Source: Melampsora larici-populina 98AG31
Lineage: Eukaryota > Basidiomycota > Pucciniomycetes > Pucciniales > Melampsoraceae
Reading direction: 5' to 3'
Assembly: GCF_000204055.1 (NCBI RefSeq)
Contig: NW_006768788.1
Location: forward strand, 177,518-241,517
Length of the DNA stretch: 64,000 nt
This document shows positions 12,432 to 24,485 of this stretch, piece after piece; position 1 is the stretch's first letter, and each line of letters begins with the position of its first letter. Below the pieces are notes generated by a model. That model worked only from the letters and a program-made list of their open reading frames with translations, ran no database searches and was not told the origin of the DNA. The position numbers were made by a program, and so were the translations under genes.

Positions 12432-12592
12432 GGCCCCAGTAGCCGGGTGCGTAGTTGACAAAAATTTGGCCCCGGAATTCATGCGAAAGACGCTGCGCCC
12501 GGGTTTCCGGCTACCCGGGCAGTTGAGCGGGTGCGCCGAGCGCAGCGTACCGCCGCGCTGCGCGCTTTTGGTTACGCTGCGAGCCAGGCTTG
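12432..12592. repeat. Right end of the hAT element
   Basis: GC-rich remnant with repeated CGCAGCG/CGCTGC motifs, ending in CGCTGCGAGCCAGGCTTG, the inverted partner of the left end at 450. Confidence 0.7.
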
Positions 12593-13233
12593 GTTTGAGT
12601 AGTGACTTTGCGTGTCTTGATTCTTGATTGAGGAATGAACTTTGATCTGGTACCAACATACCGTGGAGCGCGATCAAAAGATAAAACATTGTTCTTCATG
12701 TTGCTGAAAATATCTCAGCACTAACAAATGAGGGTGTCATTTTATATTTTTATCTTCTCAGAGTACGACTTTGCCTTTAAAAATATTTGTGCAATAAGTC
12801 TAGAATCATTTGAAAACCATTTGATAGAGTTGATCATGGATAAATGACATTCAATCTTCGAGCACCATACGATGATATGTTCAATGTGTACACAATGTAT
12901 GCATTTCTTGTGAAAAGCTTCAGCGCAAAAAATTAGGCAGGATTTTCGCTGATCGCCTTTGAAAACATTATAAATGCTGAAGAAATGTCATTGTATTCAA
13001 AAAATCCAAGAGTGATGCTGAGGTGTTGAAGTTAATGCGTCTCCTGCAATTGTAATGCGGAATCAGCATCTTCCATAATAATAATATATAAGACAAACCA
13101 AATGATACCACTTTCGCACCACTCATCACAAACCAATCAACTTTTCCATCACTGTTCAACACTATAACATCTCAAATCCCTCAGTCTAGTAAACATCCCA
13201 TCTCCCCAAGGTTACATCTAACACATCTTCGCG
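12593..13233. other. Upstream region of the next gene; no gene seen
   Basis: AT-rich DNA with no convincing reading frame. The part next to 13234 presumably holds the promoter and 5' leader, but no clear motif can be named. Confidence 0.4.
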
Positions 13234-13866
13234 ATGAGTTCTGATCATACTACGAGCTCCAACGATTCAGAAGATACAAATATTAGCTCAACTTCTGATG
13301 TACTCGAGCAGCCTGATGAGAACACACAAGTGTATGTGTTATTTCTCCCCCATCCCAATCCCCCCTCGATACAACTGATCATCTCATCTCATGGCGCTTG
13401 CTAATCAATGTTTTTTCCAAATAGTGCTTCGACCCCACCTCGAATTCATAGGCCCAGACTCGAATTCTTGTGCCCATCAACAAAGGTCGAAGACGTGGGA
13501 TTGGAAGTGCAGGAAGGCAGAGCTCTAGAGAATCGACGAATTTTAACTCTCATCCTTGACGACACAGAAGATTCAAATGCTTTTCATGGTACTTATGGCG
13601 GAGTTTCAGTGGCTGAAACGGGTGCGCTAACTCAATTACCTTACAAGAATTATGCAAATCCTGCTTTTTGGTTATTAGCAAATAGATGGGTGTTCTTACC
13701 AAAGTCAAAGAGTCAAAAATGTCCAACAGGTGTTAAAGTTAAATTGGAAGAAGACATAGCTTATTTGAAAGATGAAGAGGTCAAAGTTTTTACAGATGAA
13801 GCTTTGTTTGAAGCTCGAGAATCTATGATGGAATGGGCAGTTCGGAAAGCTGGATCTGATGAATGA
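13234..13866 (+). CDS. Unknown protein with an FLPKSKSQ motif, copy A
   Basis: Two exons, 13234-13331 and 13425-13866, joined over a GTATGT...AAATAG intron, give 540 nt in frame (179 codons after the stop is removed). The N-terminal 35 residues are Ser/Asp/Glu-rich and look disordered. Then comes a compact region with EGRALENRRILTLILDD, a central WLLANRWVFLPKSKSQ motif (about residues 113-128) and a charged helical tail with LEEDIAYLKDEEVKVFTDE. No signal peptide is seen. A clear paralogue lies 10 kb away on the other strand (23770-24344) and shares EGR, R-x-LTL, FLPKSKSQ and EEDIA in the same order. I do not recognise the family. The paralogue and the clean intron make it a convincing gene, probably nuclear or cytosolic. 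Confidence 0.72.
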
Positions 13867-14900
13867 GTTCATTTGAATAACAAAAGCAATTGAAGAACTT
13901 TACATCTTTGTATAAATTTATCATAAAAAACTAGTTCATGTCTCTCCTTTCTTATGTCAATCCAAGTTAACTTCCTTGTATCTTGGTTATGCTTGGTTGC
14001 CTTTACGTCTAATGCAAAAACCCTATTCATGTGGCAATATTTGTATCCACCTCTTGATTAGCCATTTATTATCTTCTTATCATCATATAATTGCTCTGAA
14101 TGAATAAAATCAGAAATGGTTCTAAATTGTGAGATCATGCTCACTGAACACAAAAGTGTACCTCTGTCTTTCATTGACTTTTGAATTTAAAAGGCTTGGA
14201 ATTTATGATGAGTCCTTCATGAGTGAGAAAATTTCCAATACCAACCTATCTAAGTCAGAGGATATGGCTTCCAACTTCCATGTAGAATTTAGTCAGATCC
14301 CTCTACAAATCTGGAATATTTCATGTCTTTAATGATAAATTCGGCACAATCCATCCAAATCTGGGTTCTTCTTCCCCCATGCCGTGATAATTCCAACGTC
14401 TTGTAGACCAAAATTATTTCAAAAGCATTTAATCCAGTACGCAAGATGTGCCCGGGATGATCAAAACTTCAAAACAAAATAAAGGCTAGCGTCCTAATCT
14501 CCATGAATCTTGTCCCACATAGCCTATCTTTGACATATGGTGAAAAGCTTTGCAACTATTTGACAATTCAGCACGTGATTTTTCTCAGAAAAATCTTGAC
14601 ATCCTTCCACTTCACCCCGACTGTCTCACATCTTTCACGGATTCTCATTTTGTTTGAACAGATCATCCAAGGAAAGACGTTGTCCCACTGGCATTGGTAC
14701 CGGGTTCTGTGTCCGCGGGGCAGGCCAAACTCATACACGGGCTGTAGGAGCGGGTATTGATTTTGAGCTCCGAGTTTCGGGGATTTTCAAGAACATGGAT
14801 TGATATCATGAATTGACGACTTTGTTTGGGTCAACTCAGCATTTCCAACTCAACCTAAGAACCACTCCAGTGTCTATTATCAACAAACCGAATTCATATC
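13867..14900. other. Intergenic; no gene seen
   Basis: AT-rich sequence with only short unsupported reading frames. It probably includes the 3' end of the 13234 gene and the promoter of the 14901 gene. Confidence 0.45.
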
Positions 14901-17900
14901 ATGAACTTCCCTTCATCTTCACCAGATCTTCCAGCTATGTCTCAACTCTTCAAACTACCCACGCCTAGACAGCTATCTTCAGAACATCATCTATCATCTC
15001 AGCATAGCAGTACTTTCATTCATTCAGGACCAAGTCGACAATCAAATAATATCCAGCAATCAAATAATATCGAGCAATCAAATAATATCCAGCAATCGAA
15101 TAATATCCAGCAATCTAATCAGCGTCGTTCATTTCGTACACGCAAACAATGTCAAATAAAACCTTACACAACTGAAACTCATAAATACCTCAAAGCACTA
15201 CAAAGTACAGATTGGCAAGATGCAGTGGTCATTATGCCTCGTCGACCTCATAAGATTAGAGATGATGAAAATGGTGATGAATTGAATGATAACACATTAG
15301 ATTCATTTATATCAGATACTTCTCCTACTCCAGAAATACCATCATCTCAAATTGGTCAATTTTGTGAACGTTCCTATAAGAGACGTAGGAGGGCATCTTC
15401 TGGTTAGTTTTACTATACCTTACACATCGACACTATAAAATTCAATATTCAATCCATTTTTGTTGATTTTGTTTTGTGTGATCTCTTTCAGAAGGGCCAA
15501 GACGGCCAAATCAACCCCGATTTCGTGATGAAATCATCGATTCTCAAACTACGCGTCCATCCAAAGGAAAAGCGCGTCAGAAATCGCCTCAATGTCGCAT
15601 GCCGGTCTCAAAATGGCTTACTGATCCACCCGAACCTGATGATGCCTCTTATACGCGTCAACTCGATAGGACTTTATCGGCGTCTACATCCAATGGATTA
15701 CCTCGTACTCCTCAAACTTTGACACCTGAGGCTCGAATATCTAGCCCGGCCACCAGCTTTCCTTCACATATCTCACCTACCCCTTCGCCTACCAGTTTTC
15801 GTCGTACATTCTCTTTCAGTCCAGAGCGTGCCCATCACCATCTTTCAATGCGTCCACCTCAATCTCGTCACCCTCGCCGTCAAACAACCTCATTCAAAAC
15901 ACTCTCCAAACAGAAGTCGACTGATGCTGCGGTAATCGGACGACCACGTGTATCAGTCCCGCATGCAAATTTTCAGTCATTGATTAATTCAGCAACTGGA
16001 AACTCTACCCGATCTGTTCAAAACAAAGCTTCAAGTCACCGAGCTTCTGTATTAGATCTCACACTTGATTCATCGCCAATCTCCAATCAAAGAAACCGCA
16101 GCAATGGGACCAATACTATCGCTAATCGTTCTGGTCAAGACCCCCAACCTTCGACATCTTATCGGACCTCAGTCAGCAAGACAACTGGAAAGACTCCTAA
16201 AAAACAAGTGGAGAAGCGCAAAGAATCCGAAGAGAAAGAGGAAGAAGACGGGGAGGACGGGGAGGACGAAGAAGACGAAGAAGACGAAGAAGACGAAGAA
16301 GAAACTGCCGATGAGGCACTTTTCAGAGAAGCTGTATTGCCAAAAAAATCCAGATTGAAATTATTAGGCAGAATGATGCCCAAAAGCTATGTGAAGAAAG
16401 CAGCCAAGGATCTAAAATTGATGGAACAAGAGCGTAAACATGGACGTTTGAAGTTAACGCTTTCAGGTTCAGATACAAATGGATCTTCAGGATCTGAATC
16501 TGAAAGACCGACGAGAATAGCTAAAAAGACCACAACTCGTCCAGCTCGAAGACCTAGTATATCTCCCCCTAGGAAATCTCGTCTAGATCCTTCTGACGAT
16601 CCTGAGCTAGAGCCAGAGCGTCCCGGAATCACTTGGGCTGAAAAATTAGTATCACGCGTACCTAGCGCTCAAAATGCAAATACAGATCCTAGTCATGAGA
16701 TGCGTCCGATTCGATATAATTCCCGTCGATCACCCTCGCCAGAGCTTCGAGGGGCGAACCCTCCTGCGAAAAAATCTAGGGCTCATCATCAAACTGAAGA
16801 GACGGACTTGGTGATCTCTCTGAAAGATGATCATGCTTTTTGGCGTACCCATGAATCAGCCAATGCAATCCCAAGTCTTAATCTAGCACCTCCTTCAATT
16901 CGAGCTCAGCAAAGTGGCCCCCAACCTATCAATCCTGGACTTCCGATCACCTTGTTAATCAATGCCTTCAAAGATTTCACACCTGATTTTTCAATTCCAT
17001 CCCTTAATCCTGACATCAAGATTCAAAGTGAGACGAATTATTTGTCTGGTGGATATCTCTCCAATCTACTCAACATTATCCAAGGTCATACACAAGTACA
17101 GATAGTAGATATAGATACAGAAGAGTCAAAAGAATTCTTTGGTCAATCTTATAGTATGACCATGTCACCTATCACATTCGTCGAACGTTTGGTAGAAGCG
17201 GCTGATCTTGTACAAGATGAATTGAATTTATATCTCGCACTCGATTCGGCTCGAACCGCTGATGCACTCTCACAAATGTCTCATGGGTTTCGATTCTTTG
17301 GTGATTTTGTTAGTCATCAAAGACCTACTCCTACATCTATGATGTCAGTTGAGGTATTGGCCGAAGAAGTCAGCAAATGGACCGATGAAATGATCGATCG
17401 ACTTGATGATCTTGCTTTAGATTCTGTTAATCGACCTGAATTCAGTAAATTGATGCTCATTGTTAGTTGGGGTCTTTTCGAATTAGGATGTCGACTTCAT
17501 GCTCGAGTGGGAGGATCGGAGATTGTAGAACGTGCTAATAAAAACCTTATACGGCGTTTGCTCGAATATGGACCACCACATACGATGAGTAGTTTGAAGG
17601 AGGCCATCAAAGATCCTCTTAAGCCTATCACCGACCTGTCTATCGAAATCTGGGTTTCATTAATCAACATTGTGGTGCTCAATGGTGCTCCATCCAAAAG
17701 AGCGGCTTGTTTGGCCAAAATTCAATTCTGGAATACCGTCACCGAACAAACTCGTCAGTTCTCAGAGAAATCAGGTTTGATTGGGTCAGTAGCACAGGGT
17801 GAAGCACAAGGATATGTTGCTATGTCACTTTGTGCCTTTTCTCAATTTTCGCCTGATGGTGTCTCTGCCAAGGAACCTCGGATGGAAGCACATTGGTCTG

Positions 17901-20129
17901 TGATTCAAGATCTATTAGAGAACTTGACTGAGGACTGTTTTGCTGAAGGATTGAGTCGAATAGCAAGTGATAGAAGAGATTGTTATGTACGATCAATCTT
18001 TGGTAGAGCTTTACTCTTTCATCAACGTTGGAATTGGAAATTAGTTTTTCAAGATGGGATGTTACAGCAACTCTATAAGGTATTCCATCAGGTCAAATTT
18101 CAGCAATTACGATTTGAAATCAATCATCCTAGAAGGTTCGGTGGACCCGATGCGTTTCCTGAAGTATTAGAAGATTTAAGTTCATTTCAACTTACTCAAT
18201 GGGGTCCACCTGAAGGTCTTGGAGGGCAGCCACTTCGAGATGCAGACACTTGCTTTGGCATCTTTCTTAAACTGATACTGGCATCAGCCAACTCGTTAGA
18301 ATGGCCATTAGACGCCATTAGAAGATCAGAAATTGAAAGAATCGTTTCAACGTGTACCCCAGTTCGACGAATTAACTTTGCTCCGTTGAAAAAAAACTTA
18401 GGAATAAAGAATGAATTGATCAGTGATCAAGACCGGTCTGCTTTGATTCAAATTTGTAGTTTAAGTTTGATTTATATCGCAATCTTACCAAAACAATCAA
18501 GAAGACAAATCCAAAAGATAGAAAAATTTTATGATTTTGGTCAAGTTGATGAACCTACAAGATTATTTCATTTTAAAATATGGAAAAAATCCACTGAGAT
18601 TTTACCTTGGTGTGAATTCAAAGTGAACGCTTTAGTAGAAAAGTTTTCAATACCGATGAAAGTTTTATCTAAAGAATTTAATGAACTTGATATAGAGAAA
18701 AAAGCCGTGAAAGTTAGATTAAATGGATTTAATAAGGTTAATTCAAATTCTAGAGATAAAGAAGCGGAAGTAAGGAAATTAAAAGATATCAATGAAGGAG
18801 TTCAACAAAAGATTAAATTGATTGAAAAGTGTTTGAAAACTGTTGAAGAAGTCATGAAGGTTTGGAGGGAGATTGAGATTAAGCAATTCATTGGATTTGA
18901 ATCTCAATGGGTTTATCCTGATTTAAGCTGGTTAGATTCTGGTGAGTGATCTTACTGAATCACGATCTGAATCGAGTTGCACACTGATTTTTGACCTTTT
19001 TCTCTCTGATTGAATATTGATAAAAATAGCTTGGTCCATTGAATTGAATCAAAATGAGATTTTTAGAGAAGGATCAATCGGAAGACTTGCAAATCGAATA
19101 ATTGGAACTTTCTTGGATCAACGAGATTTGGCAATCGAGAATTTAGAGAAGATGAAGATGAGACTCAAAGAAGGCGAAAATAGTATAAGATTAGAAGCCG
19201 ATGAAGATGAAGATGAAGATGAAGGAATCGAATTAAGGAAAGACATCGCAAGTTTGGAGAAACGAGAAAACGGATTGATTGCAGTGATTGAAGATCGATT
19301 AGTGAAACCGATTTGTGGATATCTTGTTTTAATGATTAATTCGAAGGGAAACTTGGAAGAGATGAAAAAGGAAGAGATGAATGAAATGATTGAAAGTTGG
19401 GCAAGATTAGATCAGATTAAAAGAAGGAATGGAATAGAAGTTGAAAATTGGATGAATCAACTGAAAATCAAAGATCAAAAGAATGGAACCAACTTCGTTG
19501 GAATCAAAGATGAAATGATAAAGATTATGATCGGTATAAAATATATGACACTAACTATCAAGATCGAAAAAGAAAGGATCAATCAACATAATCAACTTAA
19601 AGAAGATTCAATTTCACTATGGTTTTCAAGTCTTGTCATTCATGAACTTCATCTTCAAGAAGAATTTACGAAGGAGATCATCAAGGTCGAGAAAGAGATT
19701 TTACCTTGGGAAAAGATTAAGGAGATTATTGAAGACGAGGATGAAGATGAGTTTGATGTCAAAAGGATTCAAATCATCCAAGGTTCGTTTGTATTTCTTT
19801 TCAAGTTTAATTTTTCCAATTAATTCTAATAGATTGATACTGATTTGGAAAAACAATCTTTTTTGTCATTATACAACACAGAAGTCATAAAGAAATTTAT
19901 AAAAGAAGGAATATCAATAGAAAATCGAAAATATTTAGGTATAATGTCAGAAACGATTTGTAAAAGTTATGGAGAATTATCAAGAAAGAAAACTGTAGGT
20001 AAAGATTCAATTGATAGATATGTGAATGGACCCATCAAATCATTTATTAAATCTATTACTGAAGATCCTCAAAGTTGGATTGATTGGAACTCCGTACCCA
20101 AGTTGAGGATGTTGAAAAAGTTTTATTAA
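14901..20129 (+). CDS. Large Mus7/MMS22-like protein (replication-fork repair), candidate
   Basis: Four exons (14901-15402, 15492-18941, 19030-19790, 19833-20129) with GTTAGT, GTGAGT and GTATTT donors join in frame to 5010 nt, 1669 aa. Residues 1 to about 640 are disordered: Ser/Pro/Arg-rich, with a QSNNIQ tandem repeat (about 49-76) and a long Glu/Asp run (about 410-440). The remaining thousand residues are alpha-helical with no catalytic motif, starting near LPITLLINAFKDFTPDF and including LMLIVSWGLFELGCRLHARV. This architecture and these blocks resemble the Mus7/MMS22 family, a scaffold of the cullin-Rtt101/Mms1 pathway that protects stalled forks. The family call is by memory of pattern only. 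Rif1 or another helical scaffold is the main alternative. The gene itself is solid. Confidence 0.62.
15043..15124 (+). repeat. 18-bp coding tandem repeat (QSNNIQ)
   Basis: Five near-copies of an 18-bp unit (CAATCAAATAATATCCAG and variants) in exon 1 of the Mus7-like gene. Third-position changes keep the peptide, apart from one Gln-to-Glu change. Confidence 0.85.
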
Positions 20130-20732
20130 TGAAAAGTATTGCCGTTTTTTATTTTTGGTTTATTTGGATCTTTGCGGGTTTTTTGTTTGAGGATTTATCC
20201 ATGTATTTTTCTTGCAGATGGTTCCGACCTTTGATAAAGTTTTCTTGTATGATTATATGAGGTTTGAAATGTATTTGTAAAGGACATTGATTCACTGTTT
20301 CCACTTCCTCTGATGCACACACATCTGTAGAGAATCGTGGCTTTAAGGGTAAAGGTTTGGTTAGTACATAACTAGTTATATATTATTTTTCTTGTTTGAT
20401 TCATGGTCTTGATCAGTCAGATTCAAAGGTATGAATGAGAAAGGTGATAATTCTGAAAGGCTGGATCTTAGGAAGAAGATTTTGTAAAATGAGAGAGTCT
20501 TCTAATTGAACATACTTTTCAAGTACCTCCCTCAGCAAAACTCATTGAGCTTTGTTTGCGAGAGAGCCACTTTGTTAAGTGTAATTCGCTTACCCTTGAG
20601 CCAGGAGCTATGACTTACAGTTGATGATAACCTTCGCTTCTCAACGGAGAGATGTGTGAGCAGATGTGAGCCTTGTGAGCCTATCCATGTACAGTCCAAA
20701 TTGGACGCTAGCCTGCTAAATTTTACGCTCCA
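20130..20732. other. Intergenic; may hide the first exon of the beta-helix gene
   Basis: No complete reading frame. A possible acceptor CTCCAG ends at 20733, just before the first supported codon of the following gene. The short ATG frames upstream (20609, 20651) do not splice into it in frame. Confidence 0.4.
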
Positions 20733-23540
20733 GTGAAATCCCTGGCTGTTGGGGAAAATAACGCGTCTGGCTGCTTGAGACGTACAGTTGTATCACTAAA
20801 AGGGATACAGGGAGTTTCTCAAGTGGTCATCCGTGATCTTTGCCCATATCCCGTGATTCTTGAACCGCAAATGTATACCCTGAACCTCAAATATCCAAAA
20901 GGTCTTCATCCTCATGACCTACCACCTGAATTCTTAAATCGGCCTGCGGCTTATTTGACCCAACTGTTCGAAGAAGGGGGTCCCGGAACCATCATTCAAT
21001 TGGCACAATCAAGTATTTGGGAACTAGAAACATTAATCAAAATTAGTACAAATCGATCAGAACTCAGTACTTTTGGCTACCCGATCGATCCATCACTTCA
21101 AGCCCAACTTCACACAATCCAAGATCCAACAGCTATCTCGTTCTATGAGACCCATTACGTGAAGATCTCTCATCTCACAGTCGATGGCAGAAGACCCGAT
21201 AAGGGTTGGGTCGAAAATGGCACTGCTCTGATCGTGTGTGGTGGTCGGCAAGCAAAGGATCCAGTGATACAATACTGCACTCTTAAACATCCTCGTGGCT
21301 GGTCATGTTTACATGTGAGCGATTTCTGATCGTATTCTTCTAATTTTCCTGTCAATCTGTCTTATCATGATTTGCTTAACAGCTCTTCAATATGTGTTCA
21401 GGTGGACGTGTCATTGGTAATAAAATTGGCCCTGCAGGCTCACCGGCCCCAAACGGTATGTCTCACGATCGAGATGTCCTCTATGTTCAGATCGGTTTGA
21501 CTCTAAACAATTGGCGCGTCACGTACTCACTCTTCTAGGTCCATGGGCCGATGGGCTGAGTATAGCATGTCGCAACGGGCTAATAGTCAGCCTCGCTTTT
21601 CCTTACTTTATCTCCACAATTGGTAATGTCGTTTTCTCTCAAAGGCCAATAACGAAATCGTGGATGCCACGGACGGCGCGATCGTTCTCTTTTGCGCCCC
21701 CGGCACTATCTGTACTGGAAACACTATAATTGCTCGTACTCAAAACCTTTTGGTAAGCGCAAATTTTATTTTCTTACTTTCCTCAAAAACTGATTTTCCA
21801 CACTCTTTATGACAGGGCGCAATCAACATGTGAGCACGCTTCGCGGCGGTACCCTAGAAAGCTCTACATGCTCATATACCTGCGGATCCAACAGGGTTGA
21901 TGCGGGTCCATACGAGATGGATTATACTGATACAAGAGTCTTTGGTAATATTATCAAATCTGAAGGCGCTCATATCAAACTTGGAATTGGGTCTAGTGAA
22001 TTTCTCTTTCCTCAGTATAGAAATCTGTTACTGACATTCGTATTGTTTTCCATAGGATTGGTCCTTTGGCTTGGGCTCCTGGTCCAGAACAACATAACTT
22101 CGGGGGGCAAGTGCATGATAACATCTTTGGGCCTGGTCGTTTCGGTAAACTCATCATCAGCAACTTTGACATTGAGCTCTCTCGCTCGCTCGCTAATCGT
22201 CGTATGGTTTTCTTTTCCTGAATAGGTTATGCGATCGGTATTGCAGGCGCCAAACACTTTAGTGTCCAAGGTAACAGCATTGCAGCAGGAACGGAATTCA
22301 CTGGAGATATGACATGCATGCCTGAGCCTTTGAATGCGCCGCCGATGGCGTTTCTAGCTAATTCAAACCCAGATCTAGTGGTCGATTGTGACTTGCAGTC
22401 TAATTTCAAAAGAGGAAGAGCATGCTGGTTGATCGGAATTGAGGATGGACCACTCCGCAAACTACGTTATGATTCTGACCAACTTCATCTTCAATCAAAT
22501 TCAATCGACCAATCTCAAATAGTTCTCGATAAGATCACCTTGAAGCTCCAAGATGATGGACTTTTGGTCGCCGTATGTAACACCACACAGTCTATCCTCT
22601 GGAATTCTGGAAGTAGTGGTGCATCCGGCGGTGCAAGTCTCACACTGAGCAGCGATGGAAGATTAACGATAAGAGAGAATGTATCGGGTCGTTTGATCTG
22701 GAATCCTACGGATTATCTGGACGTCAAAGTGGAAATGGGAAGAGCTAGTTTAACTCTTGCTGATCAGTCTCCATATTTAGTCTTATGGACTGAAGATAAT
22801 TGTGTAGCTTGGGCTTCCGAATACGTTTTTCAAAAAGGTAGTTTTGAATTGGTAGTAAGGGAATTTATCTTGATTCCCCATCTGATTCCTGTGTTGCAGT
22901 CGAGGTATCTTCTTTGACTTTTCTCACAATTTTGCAATGGATGCATTCAATATCAGGCCGGTCAATATATCTGTATACCACCTCATCAACCCAGAAGAGT
23001 TGGACCTGTTACCGGCCCACCACCAATTCCTCCAAGACCGCAATACGGAGATTCACAACCTCCGATCATCCCACCAAGGCCATCACAGCCTACTTACCTT
23101 TACTTGGATCCTGATACTTCCAATCTAGTGCTTCACCAAGGCAGGCTTCCTGATCAACCACATGGCTCAGTAATCTGGGCATCAGAGTTTTTCTCTAAGT
23201 TCAATCGTCAAGTGAAAAGTATGGATCGAGCAAACTGTCAGACACGCTGTTGTTTTCAAGGAGGCGATGGGAACTTAGTCATCTATGGAAATCCAGATGA
23301 TTCAAAACGTAAGTGATGAAAAAACTTGGAATCCTCTTATTTGTTCTCGCGGTCATACTGATCGCACGTGTGTCTGTGTGTTTGTGGATTGATAAAAAAG
23401 CGGAAGAGAGAACAGCTTTATGGGCTTCTGGGACTGAATCTCTTTGGATTAGACTTGATCAACATTTGCTTCAACAGCAACATCCGCCCAGTCTTTCTTT
23501 CCATGATCACACGATGGAACTTGTCAGGAAGATCCCTTGA
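20733..23540 (+). CDS. Right-handed beta-helix protein with bulb-type-lectin-like tail
   Basis: About ten short exons, with in-frame joins at 21314/21383, 21455/21539, 21585/21645, 21752/21816, 21829/21895, about 22001/22057, about 22145/22226, 22850/22957 and about 23308/23389, stop at 23540. The first two thirds carry a conserved fungal pectin-lyase-fold pattern: LTVDGRRPDKGWVENGTALIV, HPRGWSCLH, then WADGLSIACRNGLI, NEIVDATDGAIVLFCAPGT and GAINMVDAGPYEMDYTDTRV. The last third has B-lectin-like repeats (LQDDGLLVAVCNTTQSILW, LDPDTSNLVLHQGRL, GGDGNLVIYG) separated by a Pro-rich linker. It is likely a carbohydrate-binding protein; an enzymatic role is unproven. The true start codon and any signal peptide were not found. 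One join near 22838-22957 has two possible solutions. Confidence 0.7.
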
Positions 23541-23769
23541 GGGGTACAAAATTTTCTAGGATTTAACTCAGAGGAGGGTACGAGGAGGCAATCTTACCAA
23601 GGCAATGAATTAATGGACAAAATGTAACAGATGTACATTGGATACATGAAGGGCAGGGGACGCGATGCAGAGTATAAATTATAGAGGTAATCGATGGGTA
23701 GAGGTAAAGTCTATGAGAAAAAATAAAAAATGTCCTATAAGAGTTCATCAATAAAAAAAACATTCTGAA

Positions 23770-24344
23770 TCATGAACTCCGGCAAGATCTTGTTTTTTGC
23801 CATTCCTTTACGAATTCATGAAATTCCAACAATTGATGATTTGTTAAGACTTCGACTACTCCTTTCCTCATCTTGGCGATATCTTCTTCTATTTTATTTT
23901 TGACAAATTCTGGACATATGTAACCTTTTTCCAATTGTGACTTTGATTTTGGGAGGAACGCCCATCTCTTTGACATTAACAAGCCTACAGACCTGTTATG
24001 ATTGGTACAAAAAGTTCGATTGAACGTACCAGTTGCAGATTCAACAATTGAACTAGATGTTCCTTGAAGAGGATTTGGGTTCCTTGGCTCCTGGATGACG
24101 AGTGTTAAGACTCGTATATTTTTCATAGGTCTTCCTTCCTTTGCTGCTGATAAAACAGCCGCGATCTTTGCTGTTAGTGACAAGAACTCGGCTTTGCGCC
24201 TGTGACGTCGCGATGGGCGTTGATCACTAGTCAGAATAGCAATGATCGAAAATATCAACAAACTGAAATGATCAGTTTTGACGAGGGGTAGTTGAGAGGA
24301 GGGAGGAAGAACGCCTACACTTCTTTCTCACTGTGAGAAAACAT
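23770..24344 (-). CDS. Unknown protein with an FLPKSKSQ motif, copy B
   Basis: Paralogue of the 13234 gene on the opposite strand. The main exon runs from 24262 to 23770 and encodes EGRPMKNIRVLTLVIQEP, LLMSKRWAFLPKSKSQ and a charged tail with KNKIEEDIAKMRKG. A likely first exon begins at the ATG at 24344 and splices through a GTAGGC donor to the CAG acceptor at 24265-24263, giving a start MFSHSEKEV then LLIFSIIAIL. That hydrophobic N-terminus could be a signal peptide or anchor, which copy A lacks. Function unknown. The shared order of motifs makes the homology clear even though the middle part has diverged. Confidence 0.62.
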
Positions 24345-24485
24345 TTTGAAGACTTGTTGGATGGAGACGTAGTTACAGGAAAGGCTCAATGGATTGTTGC
24401 CAATGATCCAAGTAGTTGAAGAGTGAAGATCAATTCGATTGATTTGTGGCGCAAAGGACGTGGGAATCGGATGAGATGGTCGCTG

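Larger units (their letters stand above)
450..12592 (-). mobile_element. Decayed hAT element split by a nested KDZ element
   Basis: The left end at 450 begins CAAGCCTGGCTTGCAGCG and the right end, read inward on the other strand from 12592, begins CAAGCCTGGCTCGCAGCG, so 17 of the first 18 bases match. Many copies of the short motif GCAGCG lie just inside both ends (463-478, 595-617, 12486-12580), as is usual for the subterminal binding sites of hAT transposases. The element encodes a hAT transposase on the minus strand. Taking out the nested insertion at 4882-12423 plus one copy of its target duplication leaves about 4.6 kb, a normal size for an autonomous hAT. No clean 8-bp target duplication is visible (GATCCAAT against GTTTGAGT), so the insertion is old or one flank has changed. 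Confidence 0.72.

Noticed and set aside
442..12600. 8-bp target duplication for the hAT element
   Set aside because: The flanks GATCCAAT and GTTTGAGT agree at only four of eight positions, which is not enough.
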